Assembly (NCBI GenBank): GCA_947650285.1
Contig: CANTFL010000389.1
Span: 496,001-560,000, forward strand
DNA: 64,000 bases
Direction: 5' to 3'
Source of the DNA: Hyaloperonospora brassicae
Lineage: Eukaryota; Oomycota; Peronosporomycetes; Peronosporales; Peronosporaceae
Shown: positions 1-10,200 of the stretch, one piece after another
Layout: every line of letters starts with the position of its first letter
Position numbering within the stretch: position 1 is the stretch's first letter
Notes under the pieces: generated by a model
The model's input: the letters and a program-made list of their open reading frames with translations, nothing else
The model's database searches: none
Told to the model about the DNA's origin: nothing
Made by a program: the position numbers and the translations under genes

Positions 1-106
1 ATCCCTCCACATCGTCGCAACACCGCAATCACATACAATGCCGATCGCCTTTCTTCTTCGCTCGGATGTCCAGTAGATCCTCCCGACTCCGTTCCACATC
101 TGTATC

Positions 107-790
107 CTACACGCAGCACCCATTACAAGCAAACAGTCCGTCAAGTGCCCCTCTCCAGTACCACTCCGCATTCGGCCCCTCTCTCCTACCACTTACTTCC
201 TTGACAATGGCATAGCCACCGTAGGCGCCGCTCTTTTTGACGCGATAGGTCAACTGTCCCCCGACTTCGGTGCCCCCCGCATACGTTCCAAACGCCGTCT
301 CCTCGTCCTTTTTGCGCTTCTTTGTGCGCTCGGCCTGTTGTTGTCCCACTTGCGTTGCGTCGTCGTCCGGGGGCGCTCGAATGTAGTAAAAAGGGGTCGA
401 CGACACTAAATCGGAGCTGAACGCCGAGCTGACACTGGCCGACACGTCACTAAGTACCATCCGCACAATGCGCGTCTCGTCCACGAGGGACGTGGGGTGC
501 TGAATCACGAGCGCGTCGCCCACTTGGAGCTCCTGGAGAAACTTTGTACCCACTTGGCCCATTAACGTCGTGCCAGAGCTTAATAGGCGACCGGAACCTC
601 TGAGTTTGACCAGATGCAAAGCGCTCGAGACGGTCGGGACGGCCGCCTTTGACGCAAGGGCCGACCCATTGGGACTGTGGTCGGCCGTTGGTCGTTTCTT
701 CCTGTGCTTGCGCTTCTTTGATGACGCGAGAGGGGCAGTGCCCTTGAGCGTTAATTTGCCGCCAACTGTCTTGCGGTACGAGGATGACAT
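107..790 (-). CDS. Conserved-looking hypothetical protein, 227 aa
   Basis: A single open frame of 227 codons begins at an ATG (788-790) and ends with TAA at 107-109. I do not recognise the family. The first 35 residues are basic (KKRKHRKKRP), which could act as a nuclear or nucleolar signal, and the extreme N-terminus (GGKLTLKG) resembles the start of FAM32A-like proteins, but the remainder does not. Residues about 65-140 look like a compact beta-rich domain (GSGRLLSSGTTLMG, GDALVIQHP, then an ETRIVRMVLSD strand), followed by a second basic patch (ERTKKRKKDEE) and a glycine/tyrosine-rich C-terminus ending in CNGCCV. An initiator-like TCACTTCC lies only a few bases upstream of the ATG, so the 5' UTR would be very short. 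GC-rich codon use, unlike the spacer beside it, supports a real gene. Function unknown. Confidence 0.65.
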   Translation of the reverse strand: MSSSYRKTVGGKLTLKGTAPLASSKKRKHRKKRPTADHSPNGSALASKAAVPTVSSALHLVKLRGSGRLLSSGTTLMGQVGTKFLQELQVGDALVIQHPTSLVDETRIVRMVLSDVSASVSSAFSSDLVSSTPFYYIRAPPDDDATQVGQQQAERTKKRKKDEETAFGTYAGGTEVGGQLTYRVKKSGAYGGYAIVKEVSGRREGPNAEWYWRGALDGLFACNGCCV

Positions 791-792
791 TG

Positions 793-800
793 GGAAGTGA
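793..800 (-). promoter_or_regulatory. Initiator-like motif upstream of the 107-790 gene
   Basis: Read on the minus strand the sequence is TCACTTCC, matching the oomycete initiator core YCAYTYY. It lies directly before the ATG at 790. The match is short, so chance occurrence is possible. Confidence 0.3.
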
Positions 801-1617
801 GGAGGGGCTACTGCTACTTTTGTAGGAAAGCGACTTGCGAAGATGGAAAATTGCGTGACAATGTGACGAAAGGTAACGAATGGGTTCGGCTTTGGTGGGG
901 TTTACGATAAACAACAGCACATACGGATGGCTGCGGTAACCGCCATCGCCTGATTGATATGTGCTTGATATGACCCGTTTTTCAGCTCTAGTTATCGGGT
1001 AGTGTATACCTTTGCTGTGCATACCTCAAGTAAAATATGGGTAGCACCCGTCACTCAGCGAGTGTTGACTTTGTCACTACGCGTAAGTAAGTGACTGTGC
1101 GGTCAGCAATGCAAGAAACGAAACACACCAAACACTTTTCTCCCACTGGGCAAGGGAGGAATGAGGAGGGAAAACCTTCAAGCATCCAACTCCTTCTGTT
1201 AGCACAACGACTGTTCACGATACGCCAAGGGGCGTGTATTGTAACTGTAATTGTACCAACTGGCCCTGCGCGTTACAGATACCACACTAGAACCAGATAC
1301 ACGATATGTTCTACTTCTTCGGACTTGGCAAGTGCTTACTCAGTGAGTGGTAGCACAGCAAGTGATTCAATAGATAATATGGACCCAGCAAGTGGCGACT
1401 CAGCGGGGCAGCTCAGTGAGTGGTGACTCAGCGAGATCAACTCGTCGAGTGTAGACTCGTTACGCGCTCGGGAATGATGGTCTGGCATTGATCGTAACTT
1501 TATGATTTTTTTGTGACGCGGAGAATGTAAAAAGTTACTGTTTCTGACAAGAAACAAGGTCCTGTAGTTCGAGTGCAAGACCCGTCACAGGTTCGTTTCG
1601 ACATCACCTGATCGGTT

Positions 1618-1740
1618 GATATGTGACAGGTTGACATATGGGACGAAGAGAGAGGGATGCCATGTGACAGATTGAAACATGGGACGAAGAGAGGGATGCC
1701 ATGTGACAGATTGACAAATGGTACAGGGAGAGACGGAGAC
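1618..1740. repeat. Degenerate ~40-bp tandem repeat, three copies
   Basis: Three successive units contain the words ATGTGACAGRTTGA and ATGGGACGAAGAGAG (third copy diverged). The unit is about 39-40 bp. It lies in non-coding spacer. Confidence 0.7.
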
Positions 1741-2442
1741 CATGTGCAACTTGATGTGGTCTAGTTGCAGTTCTGTGGTGGAGTGGTGATCGATCGTTTC
1801 GCGAGACGACCCCGACTCTCCACTCGCGCCCGGACGACCGACTAAAGGACAGGGTACCCCGATTACGTAATCTGTGTTTTGTTGCTCACCTTGTGTACCC
1901 GTCGGTGGGGTGGGTTGCACTCTTCTTGGTGGACTTGAGCTGAGGCTGAACTTAATCGTTTTAGGGATAGGGTTTGATCGGATGGAAATTCTTCACCCGG
2001 TCAAATGTAGGGGCGTATTGAGTGTAAATTCTTCACTCGATCGCGTGTGTACTTGGGCGCTCTACCAGATTCGCCTTTGTCCAAAGGATGATGCTTGATG
2101 CGCGAACCTTCTGACCACATTAGCTATCTCACGATCTTGAACCCGAACCGTGAGGTTCACTGCGTTCGATCGCAGTCGGGGGGTGGGGTAATTGACGCTC
2201 CGCCTGGCCACCCAATCCAAGGGCGAAGTTTGTTGAGACTCGGGCCACTCTCTGTTCGACGGGAGGCCAAAGATCCTGCATGGGAGGAGTCGACGCGTGC
2301 CTTTCGTTGCTTATCAATTTAGTAATATGCCAACCAACCAAATCCGAAACCTATGACTATGCTTATCTGTTCGTTAGGTCACTGTTGTGTATCATATGTC
2401 CATGTAATTCACTTCTTGCATCATGTGGTCTTCAGCAGATAC

Positions 2443-2536
2443 TCGGGTAGCAAACCGCTCCGTAGTGGATTTCTCCGTAGCAGATCGCTCGTGTAGCGGA
2501 TCGCTCGGGTAGCGGATCGCTCGGATGTGAATCGCG
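2443..2536. repeat. 15-16-bp tandem repeat, about six copies
   Basis: Units of the form TCGGGTAGCGGATCGC follow each other from 2443, with one- or two-base differences. The last unit (TCGGATGTGAATCGC) is the most diverged. Simple minisatellite in spacer. Confidence 0.8.
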
Positions 2537-3899
2537 GTATGTGGTCCGCACTAATTGTGTTATCACACAATCAAGCGGTACAAGCCCACAATAGATCGTG
2601 GTCAATCTGTTGTTTCTTTGATCAGGCATCCACGGTCGGATCGTTCTCACTTCTGAAACTTCGCATGCTTGACGATCTTGATGATCCGCTCCTCCAGCAT
2701 GCTTCCGTATTCACGCATCATCCATTGTACGTTATCGATGCCGTAATCGAGATGTTGTTGCCCTCTTGTGTGGTGTTCCAAGTCCTTGATCGCGGATCGC
2801 GATCGGTCAATCGTCGATCTGTGACTATACTCCTTCTTGCCCTCTACGTAGATTAATCCGCATACCTTCAACAATCGTTTTCCTTCACTCAGTCTGTCGA
2901 TCCCGTCCCTCGTGCCAACGGGCCCATCCCGGAGCGCGCTTCACCAATCAAATTGGTTTTACACTAAAGACAGTTCACACGATCCAACCTTTCCATCATT
3001 CTTTCTCCGCACTTCTCCACAGTTCCGTTTAGGCCTATGCACAACGTTATGTTGACAAGAGGAATAGGCAACACTGAATATATTCCACTTTTACTTTCAT
3101 CTTCTTTTGCATAAGTGCAACGATATCACCTTCGTCTAACATAGAGGACAGTGCACAATTGCAATGACCAGCATCCAACACCCACTACACCCATCCTGTT
3201 ATACAAGGTGAGCCCGTTTCATAGTATAGAAAGTGAGATATGTTCGTATACTTATATTTATGGAAATATATACATAGATATGTATGCAGAAAGTTTCTTA
3301 CATATTGATTGAAAAAGGTTCTAGTGACTTCATTGCATTGGACACTTTACACATAAACCGACAAAGCTTCTGAATAATTATTTATGCGCGCAACTAGCGG
3401 CTGTTAGGTAGTCGCAGTATGTGAGTGACATGAGAAGAAATGAACGAATGTAGTCCAATCGTATCATAATGAATCTACCCATACATTGCATATTTCTCTT
3501 TTTTGACGTCAGTAACGACTTCTTGTAATTCTCCTAATTCAAAGAACTATAAAATATATTTGAAGGTGTCGTTTAAGGCGGCTGTATTGACTTAGCCTTA
3601 TGAGTTCTCATCTAAAACTAACATTTTTTTACAGAAGTGACGGGTTTAATCGGTCACCGCGCCGGCGACTAAGCGGCCGACGGGAGAGAATCGATAGAAC
3701 TTATAATGATAACGAAGCAATCCTCAGGAATACTCAATGAATTTGCGTGGAAGACTGACAGGAACGAGAGTTGCAAAGTCGAGTTGCCAGAAGACGCGGA
3801 AAGCGAAACAAGACAGCGCGTTCACTTCCTTCGAAGCGTATAATATTTACAATCATGCCAATAGAGCTGGTCAATTTGGAGTCTGTGCGATCTATAGAT

Positions 3900-4300
3900 T
3901 GGAGGTGGGTCATAAATGTCGTGTAAAGCTTGAGCACTTGCTGGTATGCAACAAAGGACTTCAGGTGTCGAAAGTAATTGCATTGCGTTGAGTTCAGAGG
4001 TGGTGTAGGATGATGGCACGGGAAATGTAGCAAACCAGACGTAATGATTCAGCGTCATGGTTTCGGAAAGCATCAGATGAGATAGTAGATGGGTTTACGT
4101 CATGCGCCACGTTACTGTAGAATCTGTAAAGGGATACCAGTCGCTGCTAACAAACAACCAAATTTGGGCCGCTAGGACAAGATCCAATAATAGATGGCGT
4201 TCCTTCTCAACGGCAGCAGCGCATACAGGGTTTTGACATTGCATCACCCCTGGACGAGTACACTGTAAATAAGAGAAGCGGGAGCCGACAGGTAGCAGTC
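3900..4300 (-). pseudogene. LINE ORF2 C-terminus (zf-RVT and tail remnant)
   Basis: The minus strand reads CQNPVCAAAVEKERHLL, then AAQIWLFVSSDWYPF, at about 4241-4134. This is the C-x4-C, E-x-HLL, IW...W layout of the zinc-finger region after plant- and oomycete-type LINE reverse transcriptases. Further on, around 4030-3975, RAIILHHL and TQRNAITFD separated by a stop match the usual C-terminal tail. Stops and frame changes show it is not functional. Confidence 0.55.
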
Positions 4301-5249
4301 GAAATGCTAGGTGAACTGGAGATGATGGATACATGGAAGCAAGAGCATCTGGGACTCACGATCAATTTCAATGACGTCCAAAGGCTGAATCTAGAATACT
4401 TGATAATGGATGAGTTCTTCGCCGAGGCAAGATAATACCACGGACGACTGCACGCAGAGCAATCCTCGGTATATGAGGGAGAAAACAGAGTCTGAAACCA
4501 CAAGAGATGCCGACAGGGAGAGGTGAGATGGGGTAATTACCGTAGCGTGGAGAATCCAAAGCGACCGTTGGTGCATTTAAGTTGATGTAAAGCTGTATCA
4601 CTTCGTTGTACGATGCACGCATATTTTTACGCTGTCACGACACGGGAAGGGGTAATCCAGCCGGCCATAGAAAACGATATTAAAAACAGCCAGAGAGGTA
4701 AATACACCCAAAGAAAAAAAGAAGCTAGCGTGGTACTGGCGGGAAGGGCCAACAATAAGGCCAAAGCAGCAAAGTCGAGCCGTTGTGAAGCAGTGGACAC
4801 CTGACGTAGACGGTTGCTGAGGAATTAAACGGAATGAGTCAGGATATAAAGACCGCAAACGCGATCGGGAATACCCGACAATTTGTCCGGAGAGGCAGTA
4901 GCAGACCACTTTTATATGATGAGCACCACCAGGGATAGAGCAATATTAACTCTACAAATTTGCGGTGGCGATTAAGCTAATGGTGAGTAGATTCTACGGA
5001 CGAAGGAAAAATCCGAGAGGCAACGCTGCTGGTAGTATAATGATGTTAAGGGCTAGATCATTCAATATTACTCGAAAGTAAATGAATATACGTACTGTTG
5101 AGTGAGAGACACGCGCTGTCATCGAAGAAAATACATAAATAAAGAATCCGCAGACCGACTTGGCTAGGTGATAGGTAGAGAAAGTAGCGTGAGATCAGCC
5201 GGGCATGTGTCTCGTCAGGCCTAGCACGGCGATATAAGATGCATTTTTC

Positions 5250-5365
5250 AGGAGCCTTTGCCATGGACGAACGGTCATCTTGTGTATATCGAGATATAAT
5301 GTAAACTAGGAGCCTTTGCCATGAAACAACGTTCATCTTGTGTATATCGAGATAGAATGTAAATT
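5250..5365. repeat. 58-bp tandem duplication inside the LINE remnant
   Basis: Copy one (5250-5307) and copy two (5308-5365) both begin AGGAGCCTTTGCCATG and share CATCTTGTGTATATCGAGAT and AATGTAAA. They differ at about six positions, so the duplication is not recent. It sits in the stretch between the reverse transcriptase and zinc-finger remnants. Confidence 0.8.
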
Positions 5366-5779
5366 ACCACAGCATCAAAAAACGAAGGCAGTAGCTAGTG
5401 TGAGACGTCCTTTTAGTTTTCGCAAACTGTGCCGCCAAATCCGCAATGGATCAACCAGTCTCTTGTCAATTTGCGCTTTTGAAGAGCCGAGGAATCGTGT
5501 TGGCTGCATAATCCACCCAGAACCTTCATATATTCATGTTATGAAAGGCTTTTCATACCGGATAGATAGGATGATATACTTGCTCGATTGAGCTAAAAAA
5601 TACATTCCAAGGATCATGTAATAGCGCACCCGATCCGGAATATTACAGCTGCACCAGTTTCGAATGTTGTTTGTCAGAAGATGAAGAATCGACCAGTAGT
5701 GTAGATTTAACCGAAAAGAAAAGTCCCGTCGGACTCATAGTCAGCAAATGGGAACGTCGAGATCAGATCGAGATAGAAA

Positions 5780-6510
5780 AAGAGCCCCGATCGGCTAGAT
5801 GCGTAGCAGGTTCAAGAATACAGACAGTGAGTCGCCTTGCCTCACTTCACGGGCAACAAACACCTAATTTAGAAGCTTGCCGCTGACGATAAAACGAGCT
5901 TTAGGGTTACGGTAAATAACACTAACCTACGAGCAGAAATGAGGTCCGAATCTTATCCGAAAAATATTCGTAACATGTACGACCAGTCCATCGGAGCATA
6001 AGCCTTCGTTAATTAAAAAAACATCGCAACACCATCGTCATCAGACTCCTTCAGAAATTGCTGAAGATCACCGAAAAAGCACACATCAAGGTGCGAACAC
6101 CGTCCCGAGATGAACCCTTTCTGCTCAACGCTTATCAAACGTGAAATGGGTGGGCGTACCCGATGCGGTAATATGTTTTCAAAACACCTTGGCATGAAAT
6201 TGCATCATTTAGATGGGTCTGTAATTGCAAGTTTCCGGCCAGGATCGGGTCCTGTGTAGATGCTCTACAGCCGCCTTACACTAACATGGCAGAAGGATCT
6301 CACGATGTAACACGTAACAATTCACAATCGCAAGGATCCCACCAAAAAGCCCAGAGTATGTTTGTAAAATGATGCTGTTCTTCCATCGAGACCTGGATCA
6401 GACGATCGGCGAAGGTGAAGGATAGCGGCAGCGAGTTCCTCGGCAGTTATGTCTTTGTCGAGTTCTCGCGACGGAGAAGAGGGTAGGTGCAATCGGACGG
6501 CATCCAAAGA
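5780..6510 (-). pseudogene. LINE reverse transcriptase remnant
   Basis: Minus-strand frames give, in order, DITAEELAAAILHLRRSSDP with GLDG (about 6460-6370), VEQKGFISGR (about 6130), a block KAYxxMDWSYMLR (about 5990-5950) and VRQGDSL (5825-5845). These are successive reverse transcriptase motifs of L1-like LINEs: the PGxDG block, EQxGF.xGR, the DFxKAYD-type palm strand and GVRQGDPLSP. The first catalytic Asp of the palm strand is replaced by a stop/Leu region (FF, stop, LTKAY), and more stops follow. Non-functional. Confidence 0.75.
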
Positions 6511-7719
6511 ATGTCTTGAGCTGCTGGTTTAATACCCTAGTTGCACGGTGAGCGACCGGGATCGCCAAAGATCGCACACCAGTGATGCTGAAATTCGTCC
6601 GCGATATCAGCAGGATTTGTAACTTTCTATCATCCAAGCAAAGAGCTGACGTAATTGTCACGACGAAGGTTCTAGAGCTGAGGTCGAAAGAACTGCCGCG
6701 TTTATTATTCCATCTATGTGGCATGGCAATCAAGTCCAGCACTTAAGCTAATCTCCCTAAATTGTAGATGTTGTTGAAATTTCAGGACGGCACGCGCTCG
6801 CTCAAGCTTTCGAAGGGATTGGGGGCTGAGCATACAAATAAAATCATCCGCAGAATTATTTACGAGGTCACGGTCCCTTGCAAAGTGTACGATTACGGTC
6901 TCGGAAGAAACCTCGATGCGATATAGATCATACCTTTGCGAGTCTTGCGCTTCCACTTGTCCCAGACTAGCCGTATTTAGTCGCTATGCGAATCGTCACG
7001 CACGGTAGATGCCTCGTGCTGAATGACAGTCACAACATTGGGGTATATGAGTATCTTTGCACGAACCGCCAGTAATTCAGCCCACGATCGAGACATTTTG
7101 TGATACGATGCACTGGATGAAGGAGGTAGTCCCGATCATGCGAATGCTCAAATTACGAGGCAGCTAAACAACGATCGTATGAAATGACTCATTCAAATAA
7201 CATAGTCTAGACGGTTCATACGCGGAATTGGGCCACTTTAGATCGTATCATTTGGATGGTGACGGCGCTGAGCGTCATCATTGCCAAGTATAGCCAATTA
7301 ACCAATTGAAATGAAGTCTGGCACCACGGTCGCGCCAATCACTTGGCCGGCTGTCCATCGATACAACGTGGTGTAGATTCAATCACCGAGGAACAAGTGG
7401 CGAGTACCCTCCGGGTAACTCTGACTAGCTAGATCCAATTGAAACGCTGTATTCTAGAGGTGGGCACAATACACGTATACATTATGAATGAAACACGTTG
7501 TGGTGATGGCTCGCGTTGATACGACGTGATATATACCTGGGATAGTTTGGAATCGATGACGTAAGCCGTTGCCGATATTGGGAATCGAGACGATAGATAA
7601 GTGTTAATACCTGCACGTGGGTAAATATCGGCGAACTTTTAGAATGATGAAAGTCAGGATAAAAACAGTGATGGTGGCTGTGCGACGAAACGTGGTACAG
7701 AGATTAATATCGATGGTAA

Positions 7720-7800
7720 TCATTACAAACTTGGTCTCTTGAAAACACACGAGGTCATATAGGACAACAAGAGACTTAATTGTGAGGTGGCCATTGCGCT
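7720..7800 (-). pseudogene. LINE apurinic endonuclease remnant
   Basis: The minus strand reads LTIKSLVVLYDLVCFQETKF at 7730-7783. This matches the conserved strand of EEP-type endonucleases, in which a hydrophobic run ends in the catalytic QE(T)K. The rest of the domain is not recognisable in one frame. Confidence 0.5.
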
Positions 7801-7990
7801 TAACAAATCTAATTTTCGTAGAGAGAAACTGGATGTCACACCAAGCTAAGACCACCTCAAAACCGGCGATGAATGTGAGATTACAGACTGAAGAGGGCAT
7901 GTAGCGACATAAACAACTCCTGCAGTGGTACAAGACGAAGAATATTATTCCTAGAATTATCGGATCAACGAGCATTTTGGAGCCAAGCAA

Positions 7991-10200
7991 ATGTAGGGAT
8001 TATTTACCACGTCGCCGTTGTAGCCAAACTTGTTGCAACAATCCACAATAGGTTTATTAAAGTTGGTCTCCAGAGGCGATTGTAGAACATCTGCCAAAAG
8101 CAGCCGCAAAAAAAAGGTCAGTGCCCACTCATTGGATCGGGAAGCCACAATTGATGAGCATCCACTTATCAATTCACATGATAGTCGGCGGGGAAGCAAG
8201 AAGACACAATCCAAAAAAAGCTAGAGCACGCGAGGTCACAATTAAGCCACGATTATTAATTCCGATGAGTTAAAAAGTGCTAATTTCATCTGAACGAGGG
8301 ATGCACGATTATCAGAAAGGGAAAATGTGGCGCTTGCAGAAATGAACGGCTTAAAGTTGTCCGTATCGGAAGCCTGGACAAGGCGTTGAGCTAGATGGAG
8401 GTAAATATCATCCTTTAGCTGCGTTCGACTAGTCTTCCTTTGCACGAGATCGGCGAAAATGTTTTGGCCAGAGCCAAGCTCGTCTCGAAATATCCGCAAG
8501 TAGATGATATGTACAAGTAAGTGGAGTCGACAAATTGCTGACAGACGCAATTGTCTTGATGTCCGAAAGGGTAAGTGAATTCTCCCTCGAGGGATGCAGT
8601 GATATGTCGTGCGAAAGCTCCGTAAACAATCAGCCACAGTTTGGGAGGGGTCTACACGGGTGACCAGACCATCGACCTTCACCAGATTGTCACATCTAGC
8701 GATTGCGGACTTAGGTCCCTCTGATTGGGGTTACACATATGGCGGCACAATTCCAAGCTGATAAGAGGAGTAATCTCCATCAATAGTCGCTAAACACACA
8801 TCCAGCTGCGCATCAATTTCAGATAGCGCGTCGATAAACTTGGGTATGCACCATGATCGCTCTGAAGCCTCAGAAGGGCGAGTGCGGCGAATTCTTTGGC
8901 TACGAATTAGTTAAAATTCGTTGGTCACCATATGAACTACCGGCACCTGTGGAGGGGGTACAGCATCGAAGTCACAAGAGTTCTGTGCAGTTGCATGATG
9001 CCGATAAGACCGATTCACCGTTCCAGGTGGCAATGGGACGTCTATTGAGTCTTGTTACAAACTCTTCGAGGGTACCGCAGGCGCATTACTGTGGTCGGGC
9101 GCAACGTCAGTGTCTGCTATACGACCGGTTGAAGGACTGGGACGCTGGCTACGGTAATTGCTAGCTTTTAACACATATGCAGTCAAGCCCAGTTTCTCCC
9201 GGGAACGTCAATGATATAGGGTTTGAGGCCGAATGCGCGATATATCGCGGTCGATCCCAGGTTACATTGACCCACGAAGCGAAAACTGGTATACCTCTTG
9301 GCCGTCAACGTCCAAAAAAGCTGGCCGCAAATCACAGCGGAAAAAATACGGGTTTGATCACACCAGAGAGATTTGTCGCAAGTAGCCCCCACCGGAACAC
9401 AGAAACGAGAGTCGAGACGCCGATAGCGTAGAGGAGAGAAAACGATGTCTTCGGCGACACCCATCTATACAGCCAAATATTATCATATAATGACATGCTT
9501 TGTGGGCACTTGTCGCCTTAATATTGATTTGCTGACTGAAATCATCACCTGCTCCTCAGCAAGCGCACGTTCAACGTACAACAATTTTGCACCTATCGGG
9601 ATGGCACCAGTAGACGTAAGCTGAAGCACGTTGATCTGGCCACTGCAAAGCAGCTCACCGATCTTACGATTTTTATGATCTATCAGGAAGGAAGAGACCA
9701 GTATGATGGTGCTGATTTTGCCCAACTGTGAGCTCATCATTGTCTCAACCGAATATAGGAAAACCTCAGTAGAGCTCGGACTGGACCCACGCAATTTGGT
9801 TAATATTTGTTTGCAGTCGGCCCCTACATTGTATAGCTGGATCATCGCCAGTATTTCATCGTCGCTTGGCTTAGCGACGTCGAAAAAAACCCCGAAGAAA
9901 CCGGCATAGACTAAGCTGGACAAACATCCTCAGCACGTAAAAGCCCCCCATAAATCAGCACTTGAGGTGATTAAGTAGGGCGACTCGAGTCCAAATAGGC
10001 GACACTGCCGCTGCCAGAGACTCGTTGCGTGGTGAAGTAAAGGTCCGCGCATCGCCTAGCCGTCGCCGGCGCAACTGATTCTGCAGCAACGGCTTCACTA
10101 ATCGAGATGCCTCGGGTAGGCTGGGACGCTGAAGGCGCAGCCATATTTTCGTCCTGGATAATAGGCGTGCAAGCCTGAGCCACGTCAGAATGAGTGATGT
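7991..10200. other. Spacer, possibly the 5' part (ORF1) of the LINE
   Basis: Several medium open frames lie on the minus strand (for example 8242-8682, 9183-9464 and 9483-9923), oriented like the LINE and upstream of its endonuclease. I recognise no domain in them. Position and strand make a decayed ORF1 plausible, but the sequence does not prove it. Confidence 0.3.

Larger units (their letters stand above)
801..3700. other. Gene-free spacer with short tandem repeats
   Basis: No open frame here looks coding. The stretch contains clusters of degenerate ACTCAGYGAGTGG words (about 1330-1440), the two tandem arrays listed separately (1618-1740 and 2443-2536), and AT-rich DNA from about 3.0 to 3.65 kb. 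A segment near 1.85-2.1 kb shares CACCTTGTRTACCCGTCGG with DNA near 17.3 kb and may be an old LTR remnant, but this is weak. Confidence 0.5.
3735..7800 (-). mobile_element. Decayed L1-like non-LTR retrotransposon (LINE)
   Basis: On the minus strand, reading from high to low coordinates, four conserved parts of one LINE ORF2 appear in the expected order: an endonuclease segment (LYDLVCFQETK, 7730-7783), reverse transcriptase (about 6.5-5.8 kb), a C-terminal zinc-finger region (about 4.24-4.13 kb) and a C-terminal tail (about 4.03-3.97 kb). All are broken by stops and frameshifts. Order, strand and roughly 3.7 kb spacing fit a single old insertion. I see no clear poly-A tail or target duplication, so the ends are approximate. 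ORF1 may lie in the uncertain 8-10 kb stretch. The element is dead. Confidence 0.7.
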
